Source: an uncultured Prevotellaceae bacterium (GTDB lineage Bacteria; Bacteroidota; Bacteroidia; Bacteroidales; Bacteroidaceae). Taken from it: a stretch of 64,000 bases of DNA. The stretch covers positions 62,001 to 126,000 of the forward strand of contig CAMVIM010000003.1 in assembly GCA_947167515.1 (NCBI GenBank), in the 5' to 3' direction. Every line of letters begins with the position of its first letter. Within the stretch, counting starts at the first letter, position 1. A model generated the notes under the pieces. The model had not been told where the DNA came from, ran no database searches, and saw only the letters and a list, made by a program, of their open reading frames with translations. The translations under genes were made by a program, and so were the position numbers. Positions 42,766-51,652 of this stretch are shown one piece after another.

Positions 42766-44667
42766 TTATAGGTCATCTGTTCTTGATGAAGTCTCATTGA
42801 CAGCCCACACTCCGTTTTGGTAGAGCCAGCTGTTGTTCTTGATTTCATTGTTATAGACAGGCGAGAAGAGTGACTGCATATCAGCCAGTTTGGCTTGGAT
42901 GGCCTTGCTGTTGGTGTACTTCTTGCTCAGAATCTCGAGCATGTCTTTCGTGCTACCCCGACGGAGCGCGTAGCGAACAAGGTCGAACCAGCGCTTGCCT
43001 TCACCTACAAACTCTCTGCGGCGTTCTGCCAGCACCAGGCTTTCCATACTTTCGGAAGTGGTGAAAGTGCTTTTGAAGTTCAGAGAGTCACTCTTGGCAT
43101 TGCTGTTGTTAGGCTGATAAGCATAGGGGTTGGAACGCTTATAGACAGCCCGTACATACTGGAATGCCTTTCCCAGATTTTCTTCGTCCTCATACAACTG
43201 CGACATGGCTTCAGCCTTCATCAGATAGACTTCTGAGAGCCTATAGATAATCCAGTTGGCATTGAGGGTCGTTCTTTTGGTGCTCACAATGTCTGATCGG
43301 GAATCCAGGTTCGATGCCGTATTGTCAGTCATGTAAAGACGTGAGTTAGGACTGACTTGGCTCACATTGCTATTGATGAACTTACCAATGAGGAAGGTCT
43401 TCTGGTTGGGTTCAGAGAAGAGGATGGTTTCCCATCTACGGTAGTCCGTTCTTGTGAACACGGTGCCTGGCAAGGTCGTGTTTGGCGTTTCTTCTGCACC
43501 AGCAAAAGCTGCATCCACACCCACAAACTGACCCGCATTACCATTAAGGGCCGTGAAAAGGTCTGCCACCATGTTGTTGGTGTAGTCTGTTCCTTCAACT
43601 TGCAGCTCGAAGATGGATTCATCAGAGTTTCCAGTGCCAAAGATTTGTCTATAAGCATAATAACTGGAAGAGGAGTAAGATTCCATTGTTTCTTCATTCT
43701 GTGCAAGCAGGTCTTCGATATCCAGTTCGATCAGGTCTCCACCGATAATGGTGCCACGCTTTTCAATGAATTCCTTTCTCTCCTTCATGGCCATGTCGAT
43801 GATTAGGTCACAGTAGTCAACGCATTGCTGGTAGTCTTCTTCTGCAGTGGTGCCATACTCTTCCACTCGTGAACTGAGCTCTTCCTCTGTCAGAGGGCCA
43901 TTATAGCTTTTGGTCAAAATCACTTTGGAAAAAGGTTGGTTGTTGCCAGCCTTGTAGGAGGCACGCCAGAGATAGACATCAGCCAAGAGGGCATAGACGG
44001 CTTTCTTGGTGATGCGTCCCTTGTTCTCAACCGTGTTGCCATAGTCCACTACAGCATCGTCCTTGATAGATTCCAAGTCTTCGATGATGTTGTTCAACAC
44101 TGTCAGTTGTGTGGACTGCGCTGTGCGGAGTTCCTGTGAGTCGTTGTTGTAATCCACCGTGATATAAGGGATTTCGCCAAACGTACGCACCAGATAGAAG
44201 TGGCACAAAGCACGGAGTGTCACCATCTCAGCCTTGATGGGCTTCCAGTTGTTGTTGGAGAAACTTTCGTCTCTCTCGATGATCTCGGGGCCATGCGCCA
44301 ATACCTTGTTGCAATAGTTGATGGCGTTGTACATGGCTGTCCAGCTGAACTGCTCATAAGTGGGCAACAAGTTGGCGTTCATGATGTTTGCCACAGGACC
44401 TGATGCCGACACACCACTGGAACGCTCGAAGTTGTCAGAACGCTCTTCGCCCCAGTAGATATACTTGGCCAAGAGGTCATTGCCAACCAGACGCTTGTAG
44501 CATGCCATGACAGAACTGTTCAAGTCGTTCTTGTCTTTCCAGTAATCTTCCTCCACGATTTTGTTGGTTGGTGTGATGGTGAGGAAGTCGTCGCACGAGG
44601 CGAGTGTCATTCCCGCACCGACCGCCATCAGTCCGCAGAGTGTTATATTTTTAATGATATTTTTCAT
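42766..44667 (-). CDS. SusD/RagB-family nutrient-binding lipoprotein (first pair)
   Basis: 633 residues. Lipobox LASC (Cys at residue 25), followed by DDFLTITPTNKIVEEDYW, typical of SusD starts. SusD helices: MVTLRALCHFYLVRTFGEIP and the C-terminal SLVLAERRREFVGEGKRWFD, the best-known SusD signature. Partner of the SusC encoded 23 bp upstream. Confidence 0.93.
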   Translation of the reverse strand: MKNIIKNITLCGLMAVGAGMTLASCDDFLTITPTNKIVEEDYWKDKNDLNSSVMACYKRLVGNDLLAKYIYWGEERSDNFERSSGVSASGPVANIMNANLLPTYEQFSWTAMYNAINYCNKVLAHGPEIIERDESFSNNNWKPIKAEMVTLRALCHFYLVRTFGEIPYITVDYNNDSQELRTAQSTQLTVLNNIIEDLESIKDDAVVDYGNTVENKGRITKKAVYALLADVYLWRASYKAGNNQPFSKVILTKSYNGPLTEEELSSRVEEYGTTAEEDYQQCVDYCDLIIDMAMKERKEFIEKRGTIIGGDLIELDIEDLLAQNEETMESYSSSSYYAYRQIFGTGNSDESIFELQVEGTDYTNNMVADLFTALNGNAGQFVGVDAAFAGAEETPNTTLPGTVFTRTDYRRWETILFSEPNQKTFLIGKFINSNVSQVSPNSRLYMTDNTASNLDSRSDIVSTKRTTLNANWIIYRLSEVYLMKAEAMSQLYEDEENLGKAFQYVRAVYKRSNPYAYQPNNSNAKSDSLNFKSTFTTSESMESLVLAERRREFVGEGKRWFDLVRYALRRGSTKDMLEILSKKYTNSKAIQAKLADMQSLFSPVYNNEIKNNSWLYQNGVWAVNETSSRTDDL

Positions 44668-44690
44668 TGTCTTGTCTTTTTCTACGGTTT

Positions 44691-47600
44691 TTAGAATCCA
44701 AGATTTACACTGACGGTGAATGACTTAGCACGTGGTGTCTTTGATTTGTCGATACAAACACCCCATGTACCGTAAGAGACTTCGGGGTCGATACCTGTAT
44801 ATTTCGTCAGCACGAAGAGGTTGTTGGCAGATGCCGTGATGCGCAAGCTTTGGAAGCCGAGGTCTTTGCACACCTTGTTGGGCAGTGAGTAACCCAGCTG
44901 CATGTATTGCAGACGGAGGTAGTCACCTTTCTCCACAAAGCGGTCGCTGGCCAGTGAGTTGTAGGATGCACCAATGTTTGCGTTCATGGCGCGAGGAATC
45001 TCGGTGATGTCACCGTTCTTGCGCCATCGCCAAGCCACGGCACGAGACTGGTTGATGTTAGAGCGCATGGCCTCGTTGTTCAGACGTGTCAAGTTCGCAA
45101 TCTTGTTGCCAAGACGATAGTTGAAGGAGAGTTTCAGCGTCCACTGCCCGTAGTTGAAGTTGAAACCAAAACCACCATTTACCTTCGGGTTAGAGTTACC
45201 CAGATAAACGATGTCAAGCTCGTTGATCTGACCGTCGTGGTTGACGTCTTCATAAATCACATCACCGCCCTTGAACTCGTAGTTCTTGCCTCCATAGTTG
45301 AAATACATGTGGAGAGGATTACCCTTCGAGTCATAAAGGATGGCACCGCTGGCATCGCGTGCTACAGGGAGGGTGGCGTTTTCACCACGTTCCTCAGCTG
45401 CGGCAGCCGTGTTGTCGCCGTAGGTAGAGCGTGACAGCTCGGTGTAGCCGCTATGGTCGTAGTCGTAACGGTAAACGCCTTTGTAGCGGAAACCGTAAAT
45501 AGAACCGACGGCATTGCCAATCTGGATACGCTTCAAGAAGTCGGCATTGTTATAAGAGTAGTCACCGTTCATGGTTGCCAACACGGTTGCATCCATATCG
45601 GTGATTGTGTTGATGTTTTGAGCGATGTTGAAGTTGACAGACATGGAGAACTTGCCCTTCTTTAGGAACTTGCCTGTGTTGAGGAACAATTCCCAACCAC
45701 GGTTGCGCAAGCCTCCTACGTTTTTGGAACCTAACGAGCCGAAACCTGTTGAACCTGGGATACCCACGCCGCCCATCAGCAGGTCTTTTGTTTGCTTATT
45801 GTAGTAGTTGAAGTCGAACTGCAGCAAGTCGTTGAAAAGGTTCAGGTTGGCACCCAAGTTCCACGAAGTGGTGGTTTCCCACTTCAGATCTGTCAGTCTC
45901 AAGCCGTCAGGGTTGATGGCGGAGATGGTTCTGTTGCCTGAGCCGTACTTTCCGTAGCTGCTATACATATTATACATCAAGTATTCGGCACTTGGCTCAT
46001 GGCCTACGCGTCCCCACGATGGACGGAATGACAGCATGGATACGATGTGGTCGATGTGCAGTTTCTCGAAGAACGGTTCCTGGTTGATGTTCCAACGGGC
46101 GGAGATGCCGGGGAATGTACCCCACTTGCGGCCAGCACCGAACTTGGTTGAACCGTCGCGGCGCACAGTGGCGTCGAACGAGTAGCGGCCGTCGAAGAAG
46201 GAGATGTGCATGCTACCCAGCATGGAGGCTCTGCGCCACTGACTGGTGCCCGATGTTGCGCCAGTCAGGTAGGCTTCGGCGATGGAAGAGTCGATGCCAG
46301 TTGGCAAACCATTGTGCGAAATGTATTGGCTGGTACCATTACCGGAAGTGAACTCAAACTGTCCCAAGAAACTCATTGAAAGCAGTTCTGGATTGTTGAA
46401 GTGTGGAATGAAGATGAGTTTCTCTCGGTTGGTGAAAGCCAATGACTTATACTCGCTATTGCTGGTCTTGTTCACGCCTGAAGCCCAAGAATCGGTTGTC
46501 AGTGTGGACGGGAAGTACGTGTTGGTCGATTCGTTGTAGATGTCCATGTACACCTCCGCATTCAGGTTCAACTGATGAGACTCCGAATCTTTGCCCAAGA
46601 GTTTGTACTGGATGTTGAACTGCGGGTTGATACGATAGGTCGATTGGTTGTTGAAAGCCTGGTGTGCAATGGCTACAGGGTTGCCGATAGCCTTCATGTC
46701 GCGCAGATAGTAGGACGAGTAATAGTTGTTGCCGCCGGCATTTGTGGTCGGAATGGTGGGCAGCATCTTGTAGTAGTCACCTGTCAGCTGGCCGTACTGG
46801 TCATACTCATTGATGGACATGTTAGGCATGCTGTTGTATGCCTTGCCGAGAATGGATGTTGTTGAACTGCCATCCCAGTTACGGTGGTTGTCGGTGTAGG
46901 TGAGGGCGAAGTTGGTCGAGAAGCGGATGCGGTCAGACACATCGTAGTCGAGCACAAGACGCGTGGAGAAACGGTCGAGTGTCTGCTTGATGATGATACC
47001 AGTTTCATGGTCGTAACCGCCTGAAATACGGAACTTGGCCTTTTCACCACCACCATTGATGGTGATGTAGTAATTGTGTGTCTGACCAAACTGATTGACG
47101 GCATCCACCCAGTCTGTGTTCTTGTTGAAGTTGTAATATTGTACAGGGAAGGAGGGGTCGTAGTTCAACTCCACCATGTCTGATGTTGCAGCATTCTGCT
47201 TGGGGTTGAAGTAAGCCTCCTTGAGCATCATGGTGTAGCCGTCGCCGTCGAGCATGTTCAGGCCAGAGGGAGCCCATTTGCCTGTGAAGCGGTAGGAGAA
47301 GTTAATCTTCGTCTTACCAGCCACACCACGGCGAGTGGTGATTTCAATCACACCATTGGAACCCCTCGAACCCCAGATGGCGGTTGCGGCGGCGTCCTTC
47401 AGCACCTTGATTTCCTTGATGTCTTCAGGGTTGACGGAGAGGAGGGTGGAGAACTGTTCCTCGTTGTCGAGGTCTTCAAAGTTCACTTCCGACACGTCAT
47501 CAGGCAGGTCGAATATGTTGCCATCGACCACGATGAGTGGTTCTGCCGAGCCATTGATGGTGCTGACACCACGCATACGCATGGAGGTACCGGCACCCAG

Positions 47601-48113
47601 GTTACCAGAGTTGGCGATGATGTCGAGACCGGCAATCTTACCCTGCAGGGCTTCGTCGGCCGATGCGAAGGAAAGTCCTTCCACATCGTCCATGTTCATG
47701 GTCTGGGTGGCCACAGAGATTTCTTTCAGCGGGATGGTCATACCGTTGCTCTGCACCATAGGCTTGGCTTTCACCACCACTTCTGCCAACTGCGTGTTGT
47801 CTTGCAGACGGATGTTGAACTTGGCGGTGTTGCCAATCACTTGGCTCCAAGTCTTGTAACCGACGTAGCTGACCACCAGTTTGTCTTTGGGGTTCTTGAC
47901 GACCATGGAGAAGTTACCGTTGATGTCGGTCACGGCAGCTTCCACGATACGGTTGTTGTTGTCTCGCTCCACAACGTTGGCCATTGCGATGCCGCCTAAG
48001 TCGTCATAGACGTAACCCGTGACGCGTCGTTGTTGAGCCATGGCTGAACTTACACAGAAGAACAGCACGAGAGATGTGAGAATAAATTTGATCTTGTTCA
48101 TATTGCGTTCCAT
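44691..48113 (-). CDS. SusC/RagA TonB-linked outer-membrane channel (first pair)
   Basis: 1140 residues; ATG at 48113, or possibly the ATG at 48101 (MNKIKFILTSL), which gives a more regular signal peptide and has GGAA 9-12 bases ahead. Signal peptide ends SSAMAQQ. Regulatory CarboxypepD-like domain (RRVTGYVYDDLGGIAMANVV), plug with the SusC hallmark IKEIKVLKDAAATAIWGSRG, then a barrel ending in FTVSVNLGF with the usual terminal Phe. Uses TonB/ExbBD energy. Second gene of the operon, 9 bp after the first FAS1 gene. Confidence 0.95.
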   Translation of the reverse strand: MERNMNKIKFILTSLVLFFCVSSAMAQQRRVTGYVYDDLGGIAMANVVERDNNNRIVEAAVTDINGNFSMVVKNPKDKLVVSYVGYKTWSQVIGNTAKFNIRLQDNTQLAEVVVKAKPMVQSNGMTIPLKEISVATQTMNMDDVEGLSFASADEALQGKIAGLDIIANSGNLGAGTSMRMRGVSTINGSAEPLIVVDGNIFDLPDDVSEVNFEDLDNEEQFSTLLSVNPEDIKEIKVLKDAAATAIWGSRGSNGVIEITTRRGVAGKTKINFSYRFTGKWAPSGLNMLDGDGYTMMLKEAYFNPKQNAATSDMVELNYDPSFPVQYYNFNKNTDWVDAVNQFGQTHNYYITINGGGEKAKFRISGGYDHETGIIIKQTLDRFSTRLVLDYDVSDRIRFSTNFALTYTDNHRNWDGSSTTSILGKAYNSMPNMSINEYDQYGQLTGDYYKMLPTIPTTNAGGNNYYSSYYLRDMKAIGNPVAIAHQAFNNQSTYRINPQFNIQYKLLGKDSESHQLNLNAEVYMDIYNESTNTYFPSTLTTDSWASGVNKTSNSEYKSLAFTNREKLIFIPHFNNPELLSMSFLGQFEFTSGNGTSQYISHNGLPTGIDSSIAEAYLTGATSGTSQWRRASMLGSMHISFFDGRYSFDATVRRDGSTKFGAGRKWGTFPGISARWNINQEPFFEKLHIDHIVSMLSFRPSWGRVGHEPSAEYLMYNMYSSYGKYGSGNRTISAINPDGLRLTDLKWETTTSWNLGANLNLFNDLLQFDFNYYNKQTKDLLMGGVGIPGSTGFGSLGSKNVGGLRNRGWELFLNTGKFLKKGKFSMSVNFNIAQNINTITDMDATVLATMNGDYSYNNADFLKRIQIGNAVGSIYGFRYKGVYRYDYDHSGYTELSRSTYGDNTAAAAEERGENATLPVARDASGAILYDSKGNPLHMYFNYGGKNYEFKGGDVIYEDVNHDGQINELDIVYLGNSNPKVNGGFGFNFNYGQWTLKLSFNYRLGNKIANLTRLNNEAMRSNINQSRAVAWRWRKNGDITEIPRAMNANIGASYNSLASDRFVEKGDYLRLQYMQLGYSLPNKVCKDLGFQSLRITASANNLFVLTKYTGIDPEVSYGTWGVCIDKSKTPRAKSFTVSVNLGF

Positions 48114-48122
48114 GTAAGTTGA

Positions 48123-51098
48123 TTATTCGAGAATTCTGTAGTTGGCGAAATAGGAGTCGTGCATGCTCGGTGACTTCCACACAGAGTCGTAGCGTCCGCC
48201 CTCATAAGTGGTGAAGTTCAGCACACTGTTGATACCATGTATCACAGCGGAGGAACTGGTGGTGAGGGTGATGCTGATGGGGCTGCTGTTCTTGTTTGTG
48301 ATGTAGTCGCGCACGACGATGTTCTTGTCATCAGTGATGCTATGTTTCTCACCTGTAGCATCTTCTATGGTCAGTTCACCGTTGCCGGCACCTGAAACAA
48401 ACAACTTGCGATAAACGCCCGTCTTGCTGTTGATGGTGGCTGTTTCGTAGGCAGTGCGCTGAGTGGCGGGTGTGTCAGCAAAGATGCAGTCATCCTGGAA
48501 ATGATACTTGACGAAGTTCACCATCACTTCCACCATATCCTTCACTTCATTGTTACGCTGTTCCAGCTCTTCGTCAGTCATTTCAGTCCTATCTTCCGGA
48601 TCCTTGTCCAACTCCAGCAGTTCGCGCAGTTGATGCCAGGTCGGCAAGCCCTTGCTTTCTGCTTCTTCCATCGCGTCATTGGTAGGAATGTAGATGGTGT
48701 AGCGGTAGTTGTTGAAGAAACGAATGTTAGAGTTGTCACTACCACTGATTTTGCTGAAGGTGGTCGTGAAGTTGCCATCCTCGTCTTTTGTGTAGTAGTA
48801 GCAAGGCAGACCGCCGTTGTTGGCAAAGATGGTGAATTTCTGCTGTGCAGTGGTTGACTTGTAGCCAATTTCATCCAGGACTTCGGCGTCGGTCTGACAA
48901 AGATCGAAGAACTTGGAGAAGTCGGGGTTCTTATACATGGCAGAATAAACGCTCTCGATGGTTGGGATGAGCGGCTGGTCAATCATGTAGGCAAAACCGT
49001 TTCCGTAGCCGTTGGTCTGCGCCGATTTGTCATCGAAGCCCGTCACATAGCATTGTTCATCGTTGTTGATTTGCCATCCACCCTTCACCTTCATGCCTGC
49101 TTTTCGCTTTTCAGCATCCTCAGCATAGATGACGGCGTTGTTCTTGGTGTAGAAGTAGTGCTTGTCGCATTCCATACCCGTCTCAGTCTCCTTAATGAAT
49201 GAACCGGAAACACTGTCGCTGTGGATGACAGTGTGGGTTTCCAGCATGTCCTTCAGACGATTGTTGTAGGTGGCGGCAGATACATTCTCTGTTGCCACGA
49301 GTTCCCCCAAACTACCTGTTTGATTGATGGGGTCGTAGTTGTACTTGTAGGAAGCCACGCTCAGCTGGTTGCTCTTCTTGGTGGCATCCCATGTGTACTT
49401 GTAGGCACGTCCGATGAGGGTGGTGCCGTCTCCGAATGCAGGATTGTAGAACGACAGCGGGTCGATGTAGAGGAAGTTGTCGTCGTTGGGCACGAAGAAA
49501 GAAAAGCGTGAGCTCATGGCGAGCAGGTAGGCATTGTAGTTCAGAGGCACACTGCTGATGGTCATGTCCTTGATGGCATAACGGAAGATGTGCTTGTCTG
49601 TCTCGGTGTAGGTCGGTGCGAGCACGGCTGCGTATTCAGCAGGTGTGGTCACTTCGTCCATCAGGTAGATGACACCGTTGTTGGCAAAGAGCACGTCGAG
49701 AATCTTGCCGCGATGGTAGTCGTCAGTCTCGTCGAACATGGGGTCTTGTGCCGAGTTCTTGATGGTCTCAAACTTGCTGGGCACGGTGTTGTTGAAGGAA
49801 GCCTTCATCAGGTTGTTGAGCAAGCTCTGGATGACATCGATTGGAATTTGGTCAATAGCTTGATAGATGAGGTCGAGGTCTGTCGTGCTGGCAGAGATAC
49901 GATCCACCATGTCAGGAGCGTATGCCTTGATGAGGAAGTGTCCACCACCGTTCTCGTCGAAGAAGTACTGCGTGAGGTTCTTGTCGCTTGGACAGAAGAT
50001 GGCGGCCATGTCCTGCGCCTTGTCACTTTGGTCGTCGGCATAGGCGTTCCATCCTGGGTCGTAGTTCAGGTAGTGGCTCACAGCGTTGCCGGCAGGGTTG
50101 CCCACAGGGTCGGTGCCTGCATCGTTGAGGAGTTTGTTGTTACCTTGTGAACGGGTGGAGAAGTAACGCTTCTGGAAGACTGAATCCACATCGTTGCCAT
50201 AGAGCAGACGGTAGCGAGTGGTCAGGTCGGCACTGTAGAAAGGAGCCGAGAAGCGGTCTATCATGTGGCTGAAGATTTGTGTTCTGCTATCGGTGCGTAG
50301 CACTTCTGCCATGTTTTGTGGATTGACGAGCACTCTGTCGAGGCAATTGACGTATCCGTTCTGGCAGGTGATGTCTTGCTGCATCACCTTGCAGTTGTAG
50401 ATGTATGCATCATTCTTGTCGCGCTCCTGGCCGGTGAGAATCTTGAAGTCTGCATCGGTGATGTTCTTGTTGGCCATCTGTGCGGCCAGGAAGTGGGTCA
50501 TCATCGGGGTGGTGGCGTCGAGTGCCATGTAGATGCCCTTGTCGTTGTTGCGGAAACGTTCCCAGTAATCTTTGTCGTCAGGGTTGTAGCTGATGGGCAG
50601 GTCTTCTGCGAAGAGATGTGGCACCGAGTCGGTCACATCTGCTGCTGTTTCGCGGCGCAAAGCCTGTCCCTTTTCTGGCTGGTCGTTATCGCCGCCGCCA
50701 GCGGGGGTGCTTGACATCATTTCGAGCAGGTAGGCGTTGTTCACCATTGCGTTGTTCAGCAGCAGTTTTTTCTGACTCTTGGTCAGCTGGTCGTAGCTGC
50801 TTACTCCCCACGCATTGTTCTCGTAGAAGGTGTTGAAGGCCTCGTCGTTGGCAACGAAGAGCGTCTTTGAACCTGTACGAGCCAGAACCTCCTTGTAGTC
50901 AAGGTCGTTAATGAGCTTGACGAAGTTGGTGTAGTTGCCTTGGCTTTCAAGATATTGGTAAATGCTCGACCCAAGCCACGACGGATCTTCGTCGTCGAAC
51001 TTGTAGTCGTCCTTACACGAATAGGTTGAGCCGCACAAGACGAATAGGAAGAATGCTTTAGCGGCATACTGTCCTAATGTACAAAAGCGCTTGTTCAT
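48123..51098 (-). CDS. Fasciclin (FAS1)-domain surface lipoprotein, 991 residues
   Basis: Lipobox TYSC (Cys near residue 28), then an acidic stretch (KDDYKFDDEDPSW). Clear FAS1 starts: IYQYLESQGNYTNFVKLIND, ARTGSKTLFVANDEAFNTFY, and CQNGYVNCLDRVLVNPQNM, the second FAS1 block. Similar signals recur near residues 440-500 (FANNGVIYLMDEVTTPAEYA), and near 750-860 (FTIFANNGGLPCYY, RYTIYIPTNDAMEEAESKG), ending in a VIHGINSVLNF segment, so it has at least three FAS1-type units. First gene of the seven-gene operon. FAS1 modules mediate adhesion in other proteins; ligand unknown. Confidence 0.85.
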   Translation of the reverse strand: MNKRFCTLGQYAAKAFFLFVLCGSTYSCKDDYKFDDEDPSWLGSSIYQYLESQGNYTNFVKLINDLDYKEVLARTGSKTLFVANDEAFNTFYENNAWGVSSYDQLTKSQKKLLLNNAMVNNAYLLEMMSSTPAGGGDNDQPEKGQALRRETAADVTDSVPHLFAEDLPISYNPDDKDYWERFRNNDKGIYMALDATTPMMTHFLAAQMANKNITDADFKILTGQERDKNDAYIYNCKVMQQDITCQNGYVNCLDRVLVNPQNMAEVLRTDSRTQIFSHMIDRFSAPFYSADLTTRYRLLYGNDVDSVFQKRYFSTRSQGNNKLLNDAGTDPVGNPAGNAVSHYLNYDPGWNAYADDQSDKAQDMAAIFCPSDKNLTQYFFDENGGGHFLIKAYAPDMVDRISASTTDLDLIYQAIDQIPIDVIQSLLNNLMKASFNNTVPSKFETIKNSAQDPMFDETDDYHRGKILDVLFANNGVIYLMDEVTTPAEYAAVLAPTYTETDKHIFRYAIKDMTISSVPLNYNAYLLAMSSRFSFFVPNDDNFLYIDPLSFYNPAFGDGTTLIGRAYKYTWDATKKSNQLSVASYKYNYDPINQTGSLGELVATENVSAATYNNRLKDMLETHTVIHSDSVSGSFIKETETGMECDKHYFYTKNNAVIYAEDAEKRKAGMKVKGGWQINNDEQCYVTGFDDKSAQTNGYGNGFAYMIDQPLIPTIESVYSAMYKNPDFSKFFDLCQTDAEVLDEIGYKSTTAQQKFTIFANNGGLPCYYYTKDEDGNFTTTFSKISGSDNSNIRFFNNYRYTIYIPTNDAMEEAESKGLPTWHQLRELLELDKDPEDRTEMTDEELEQRNNEVKDMVEVMVNFVKYHFQDDCIFADTPATQRTAYETATINSKTGVYRKLFVSGAGNGELTIEDATGEKHSITDDKNIVVRDYITNKNSSPISITLTTSSSAVIHGINSVLNFTTYEGGRYDSVWKSPSMHDSYFANYRILE

Positions 51099-51226
51099 AA
51101 AGGTTAGATATTGTTTATAGTTTTAAAGATATTTAAATAGTCTTTCTTACATATATATATTATATATAATGTATGCTACATAGGAGTGATGAGTAAATAG
51201 GTTTATAAATTCTTTTCTGCGGCTCG

Positions 51227-51241
51227 CCCATTGAATGGGCC
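51227..51241 (-). promoter_or_regulatory. Hairpin at predicted 5' end of the operon mRNA
   Basis: GCCCATT-G-AATGGGC, a perfect 7-bp stem directly after the predicted start point of the FAS1/SusCD operon. A stabilising leader hairpin or regulator site is possible. Confidence 0.35.
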
Positions 51242-51251
51242 AAACCAATTG

Positions 51252-51259
51252 CAAAGATA
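51252..51259 (-). promoter_or_regulatory. Possible -7 box of the FAS1/SusCD operon
   Basis: TATCTTTG on the minus strand matches TAnnTTTG. It would give a leader of about 145 nt to the first ATG at 51098. No clear TTTG is present at -33, as expected for an activator- or ECF sigma-dependent promoter. The rest of 51099-51652 is AT-rich and holds array 4 and a terminator; no gene is seen. Confidence 0.4.
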
Positions 51260-51482
51260 ACAAGTATCTTCAAAACTTTGAGGTCATCAATGTGGTTTAA
51301 AGTCTTCTATTAACCTTTTTTAACGAATAAATAGTTAAATTCTATTTAAGAGGGTGATTTTTTACACACCAAAGTAGAAAAACTCTTCAACTATTTAACG
51401 GTTCTTTTCACTTCGATCTGCCGCTTTTAGCATCGTAAGCACACCAAACTGGGAGACGGAAATTCTGACTTAAGTGGAACGT

Positions 51483-51560
51483 CGTGCAAATTGTAATAGG
51501 AACGCCGTAGCATTTGTGTTTTGTGTGTCGTACAAATTGAATATGCAACGGCGTAGCACG
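51483..51560. repeat. Degenerate phased array 4 (23-bp period)
   Basis: CGTGC at 51483, CGTAG at 51506, CGTAC at 51529 and CGTAG at 51552: three exact 23-bp steps. Units 1 and 3 are similar to each other (GTCGTGCAAATTG and GTCGTACAAATTG, 46 bp apart) and so are units 2 and 4 (GCCGTAGCA and GGCGTAGCA). It lies 24 bp beyond the terminator of the GH128-like gene. Confidence 0.7.
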
Positions 51561-51583
51561 AAGGGTGGGAGCGGACAACAAAA

Positions 51584-51624
51584 AACAGCGGCATCGGGCG
51601 TTTGAATCTCCCGATGCCGCTGTT
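51584..51624 (-). terminator. Terminator of the M64/GH128 operon
   Basis: AACAGCGGCATCGGG (51584-51598), an 11-nt loop, CCCGATGCCGCTGTT (51610-51624). Perfect 15-bp stem, followed by a U-run on the minus strand, 28 bp past the stop. Confidence 0.9.
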
Positions 51625-51652
51625 GGCTGATGGTTGAAGATGGAATGTCTGT

